A stretch of 47,489 bases of DNA, from assembly GCF_023701345.1 (NCBI RefSeq), contig NZ_JAMPXE010000004.1:1-47489 (forward strand), in the 5' to 3' direction. The translations under genes and the position numbers were made by a program. This stretch comes from Rhodoferax sp. GTDB lineage: Bacteria; Pseudomonadota; Gammaproteobacteria; Burkholderiales; Burkholderiaceae_C. This document shows positions 45,423 to 47,489 of this stretch, piece by piece (the first letter of the stretch is position 1; each line of letters starts with the position of its first letter). Below the pieces are notes generated by a model, which saw only the letters and a program-made list of their open reading frames with translations, was not told the origin of the DNA and searched no databases.

Positions 45423-47036
45423 ATGCTCAACGTGCACGAACTCAGCCCTCAAGACTTTGTCGGTCTGAGTCCCTGCGCTGCGGCAGAATTGGCAGCCAAG
45501 GTGCTCCAACACATTGGTCAACAGAGCCAGCATATTGCCCAGCAAGATCAGCAGATCGAATCGCAGGCACAGGCCATTGTGTTCAAGGATGCCAAGATCG
45601 AACGCATCACGTTTGAGCTGCGCCGTCTGAAGGCCTGGCGCTTTGATGCAAAGACCGAACGCATGAATGCCGAGCAGCGCCAGTTATTTGAAGAAACGCT
45701 GGCAGCCGACCAGGCAGACCTGGAGGCACAACTCGCAGCACTGAAGGCCTCCAGTGAGATTGGCAACACGCCAGACACCAACACCCTTCGTCAGCCAAAG
45801 CGCCAAGTCCTGCCTGAGCACCTCAAACGGGTTGACCACCACCATGAGCCAGAGAACACGACGTGCAAATGCGGTCAGGCCATGGCGCGTATTGGAGAAG
45901 ACGTGAGCGAGCGCCTGGACATCATTCCGGCACAGTTCTTTGTTCATCGCCACATCCGGGGCAAGTGGGCTTGCAAGTGCTGCCAGACCCTGGTGCAAGA
46001 ACCGGTGGAGCCACACGTTATTGACAAGGGTATGCCCACCGCGGGTCTGGTGGCACACACCACAGTGAGCCGCTTCGTCGACCACATTCCGTATTACCGC
46101 CAGGAACAAATCAACGCCCGCTCTGGCGTTCACACACCGCGCTCAACGCTGGCGTCTTGGTCCGGCCAGGCCGGCGCTGCCCTGGTACCCCTGTATGACG
46201 TGCATCGGGAGTTTGTCCTGAGTTGCCGTGTGGTGCATGCCGATGAAACCCCGGTAGCCATGCTCGACCCCGGATCGGGTAAAACCAAACGAGCCTACAT
46301 ATGGGCTTATGCCCGGAGCGGTCTTGATGTCTCACCCGGCGTGGTCTACGAATTCTGCCTGGGCAGAGGGGCAAAGTACCCGCTTGAATTCCTTAAGGGA
46401 TGGTCAGGCACGCTGGTCTGCGATGGCTATGGTGCGTATGACCAGGTCATGAATCAGGAGCAACGCGTTGGCGCCGGTTGCTTTGCTCACGCACGCCGGA
46501 AATTTGATGAGCTGATCAAGGACAACCTGAGTCCGGTGGGAACACTGGCGCTGCAGCGCATTGCAGCGCTCTACCAAATTGAGCGCCAGGTCAAAGGCTG
46601 CTCGGCTGAAGAGCGCTTGGTTATCAGGCAGTCGAGCTCCAAGCCGCTCTGTGAAGATCTGCATAAATGGTTGAAACTGGAAAGGCAGCGCGTGCCAGAG
46701 GGCAGCGCAACGGCCAAAGCGATTGACTACAGTCTGAACCGATGGGCTGCGCTGACTGCTTACCTGGACAACGGATCCGTTCAGATTGATAACAACCACA
46801 TCGAAAATCTGGTGAGACCATGGGCTATGGGGCGAAAAGCGTGGCTCTTCGCCGGCAGCGAACTGGCCGGTCAACGCGCAGCGGTCGTTGAAGTCCGCCA
46901 AGATGCATGGCCACGACCCATGGGCCTATCTCAAGGACGTGCTGACAAGATTGCCTGGCCACATGAACAGTCGTATCGAGGAACTGCTTCCACACCGCTG
47001 GCAGTCAGGTGTTTGACGGAAAAAAAGAATGCATGA
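45423..47036 (+). CDS. tnpC: IS66-family transposase TnpC, C-terminus frameshifted
   Basis: 537 residues from ATG 45423. An N-terminal coiled coil (QQSQHIAQQDQQIESQAQA) is followed by a zinc-binding region (CKCGQ, ACKCCQ) and the DDE domain with Asp in VHADETPV, Asp in VCDGYGAYD and Glu in NNHIENLVRP. After AGQRAAVV (about 46888) the frame leaves the family. The expected ending, containing HGHDPWAYLKDVLTRLPGHM and PHRWQ, continues in the +1-shifted frame to a stop at 47016. A small deletion of roughly a dozen bases at about 46889 explains this. The catalytic residues remain, so activity is uncertain. Confidence 0.88.
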   Translation: MLNVHELSPQDFVGLSPCAAAELAAKVLQHIGQQSQHIAQQDQQIESQAQAIVFKDAKIERITFELRRLKAWRFDAKTERMNAEQRQLFEETLAADQADLEAQLAALKASSEIGNTPDTNTLRQPKRQVLPEHLKRVDHHHEPENTTCKCGQAMARIGEDVSERLDIIPAQFFVHRHIRGKWACKCCQTLVQEPVEPHVIDKGMPTAGLVAHTTVSRFVDHIPYYRQEQINARSGVHTPRSTLASWSGQAGAALVPLYDVHREFVLSCRVVHADETPVAMLDPGSGKTKRAYIWAYARSGLDVSPGVVYEFCLGRGAKYPLEFLKGWSGTLVCDGYGAYDQVMNQEQRVGAGCFAHARRKFDELIKDNLSPVGTLALQRIAALYQIERQVKGCSAEERLVIRQSSSKPLCEDLHKWLKLERQRVPEGSATAKAIDYSLNRWAALTAYLDNGSVQIDNNHIENLVRPWAMGRKAWLFAGSELAGQRAAVVEVRQDAWPRPMGLSQGRADKIAWPHEQSYRGTASTPLAVRCLTEKKNA

Positions 47037-47254
47037 AGAACGTCGAAGCACTGATCGCTGACGGGGGTGACATTGCGATTGGCGCGGTCTTCCCGGTCGG
47101 ATGCGCAGCGACTGCCGCGGACAACCACAACACCGTGGCAATGCTTGTTCGCCGGGACGGCGAAACACTGAGCGCGTTACTCAAGCGTCTCGACAAAGCT
47201 ATTGGGAAGTTCTACCACGATGGTGAAATCATCGACGAAATCAATGGCGAGTGA
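47033..47254 (+). CDS. Small IS66 passenger protein (73 aa)
   Basis: 73 residues from ATG 47033, inside the IS66 element and just before its right end. In its present frame tnpC ends on the overlapping TGA (ATGA). The sequence MKNVEALIADGGDIAIGAVF, followed by a helical LLKRLDKAIGKFYHDGEIID, appears soluble; no nuclease or HTH motif is visible. I recall similar short ORFs at this position in other IS66 elements, but know no function. Confidence 0.65.
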   Translation: MKNVEALIADGGDIAIGAVFPVGCAATAADNHNTVAMLVRRDGETLSALLKRLDKAIGKFYHDGEIIDEINGE

Positions 47255-47294
47255 TTCCGCTCATGCCGTCAAGACGGCGTGACTGGACGCTTAC

Positions 47295-47302
47295 TTTTCG
47301 AA
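47295..47302. repeat. Target site duplication, right copy
   Basis: TTTTCGAA directly follows the right end of the IS66 element and matches 44511-44518 exactly. Confidence 0.9.
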
Positions 47303-47321
47303 AAATCACTAAGAGCTTACA

Positions 47322-47357
47322 CCGGCAAAACTTTGCCTTCATAACGGCAAAACTTTG
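47322..47357. repeat. Two CCGGCAAAACTTTG repeats, inverted relative to the 24.8-kb cluster
   Basis: CCGGCAAAACTTTG at 47322-47335 is the exact reverse complement of the copy at 24839-24852. A second CGGCAAAACTTTG follows at 47345-47357 (23-bp step). They lie between the IS66 element and gyrB. Confidence 0.6.
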
Positions 47358-47373
47358 ATCAGGTCGACACAAA

Positions 47374-47489
47374 TCAAATGTCGATATTCCCCGCCTGCAG
47401 CGCATTGGTTTCGATGAACTCGCGGCGCGGCTCGACCTCGTCGCCCATCAGCATGGTGAAGACCTTGTCGGCTTCGATGGCGTCGTCAA
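47374..47489 (-). CDS. gyrB: DNA gyrase subunit B, C-terminal end (truncated by window edge)
   Basis: The reverse strand encodes the last 38 residues of GyrB up to a TGA at 47374-47376. The stretch [20 protein letters not shown], then [17 protein letters not shown], is the highly conserved C-terminus. GyrB is the ATPase subunit of the type II topoisomerase that supercoils DNA. It is convergent with the defence island and IS66, and only about 70 bp separate its stop from the IS66 duplication. Confidence 0.96.
   Translation of the reverse strand, partial: DDAIEADKVFTMLMGDEVEPRREFIETNALQAGNIDI

Larger units (their letters stand above)
44519..47294 (+). mobile_element. IS66-family insertion sequence, 2776 bp, with terminal inverted repeats
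   Basis: The element runs from GTAAGCGGCTAGGC (left) to the inverted GTAAGCGTCCAGTC (right end, reverse complement); 11 of 14 bases match and both start with GTAAGCG as usual in IS66. It is bounded by the 8-bp duplication TTTTCGAA. It carries tnpA, tnpB, tnpC and a small passenger gene, all on the plus strand. Exact duplication argues for a fairly recent insertion between the defence island and gyrB. The transposase frame is damaged near its end. Confidence 0.93.

Overview
The window looks like chromosomal DNA of a GC-rich betaproteobacterium, most likely of the Comamonadaceae (Rhodoferax/Polaromonas-like). This is inferred from gene style, the tkt-gap arrangement, abundant tctCBA-type transporters and codon use; no database was consulted. 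The right edge cuts the 3' end of gyrB, so the island at that end may lie near the replication origin.

Layout. (1) 1-760: the N-terminal part of a LysR regulator (minus) and two small plus-strand ORFs. (2) 925-8401: a nitrilase-type N-carbamoyl amino acid hydrolase, an M20 amidohydrolase, a 2,3-diaminopropionate ammonia-lyase and an RpiR-type regulator (all minus), divergent from a polar amino acid ABC transporter. Two GAAAC-type palindromes 30 bp apart lie between them. The set reads as uptake and breakdown of a ureido derivative of 2,3-diaminopropionate. (3) 8439-13304: a bidirectional terminator, gap and tkt (central carbon metabolism), then a MocA-like nucleotidyltransferase and XdhC (maturation of molybdenum hydroxylases). 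(4) 13435-14288: an EamA transporter broken by an internal out-of-frame deletion. (5) 14623-21160: a DRL/homoserine-dehydrogenase-like protein with a SAF domain, a GntR/FadR regulator, a PdxA2-type dehydrogenase and a tripartite tricarboxylate transporter (TctC-TctB-TctA, the last with a TTG start), probably for a hydroxy-acid or acid-sugar substrate.

(6) 21279-24705: a histidinol-dehydrogenase paralogue, an XRE-cupin regulator and a PotD-like binding protein with no permease or ATPase, followed by a repeat-rich scar. (7) 25122-31837: a compact minus-strand operon, transcribed as binding protein, two permeases, ATPase, M20 amidohydrolase, DUF1989 protein, XRE-cupin regulator and agmatinase-family ureohydrolase. 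CAAG-N3-CTTG palindromes lie in front of the binding protein and of the regulator. This is probably a nitrogen-scavenging route for a ureido or guanidino compound. (8) 31838-32897: an eroded junction with a helicase fragment and an HTH fragment.

(9) 32898-44408: a plus-strand defence island. It holds a type I restriction-modification locus with two different HsdM genes in tandem, an AlbA_2/HATPase (Schlafen-like) protein, HsdS and HsdR, followed by an overlapping ATPase + HNH nuclease pair that resembles Septu (PtuAB). (10) 44519-47294: a complete IS66-family insertion with 8-bp target duplications (TTTTCGAA), whose TnpC reading frame is shifted by a small deletion near its end. (11) 47322-47489: two copies of a 13-14-bp motif that recurs inverted at 24.8 kb, then the gyrB C-terminus. 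No tRNA, rRNA or CRISPR array was seen.
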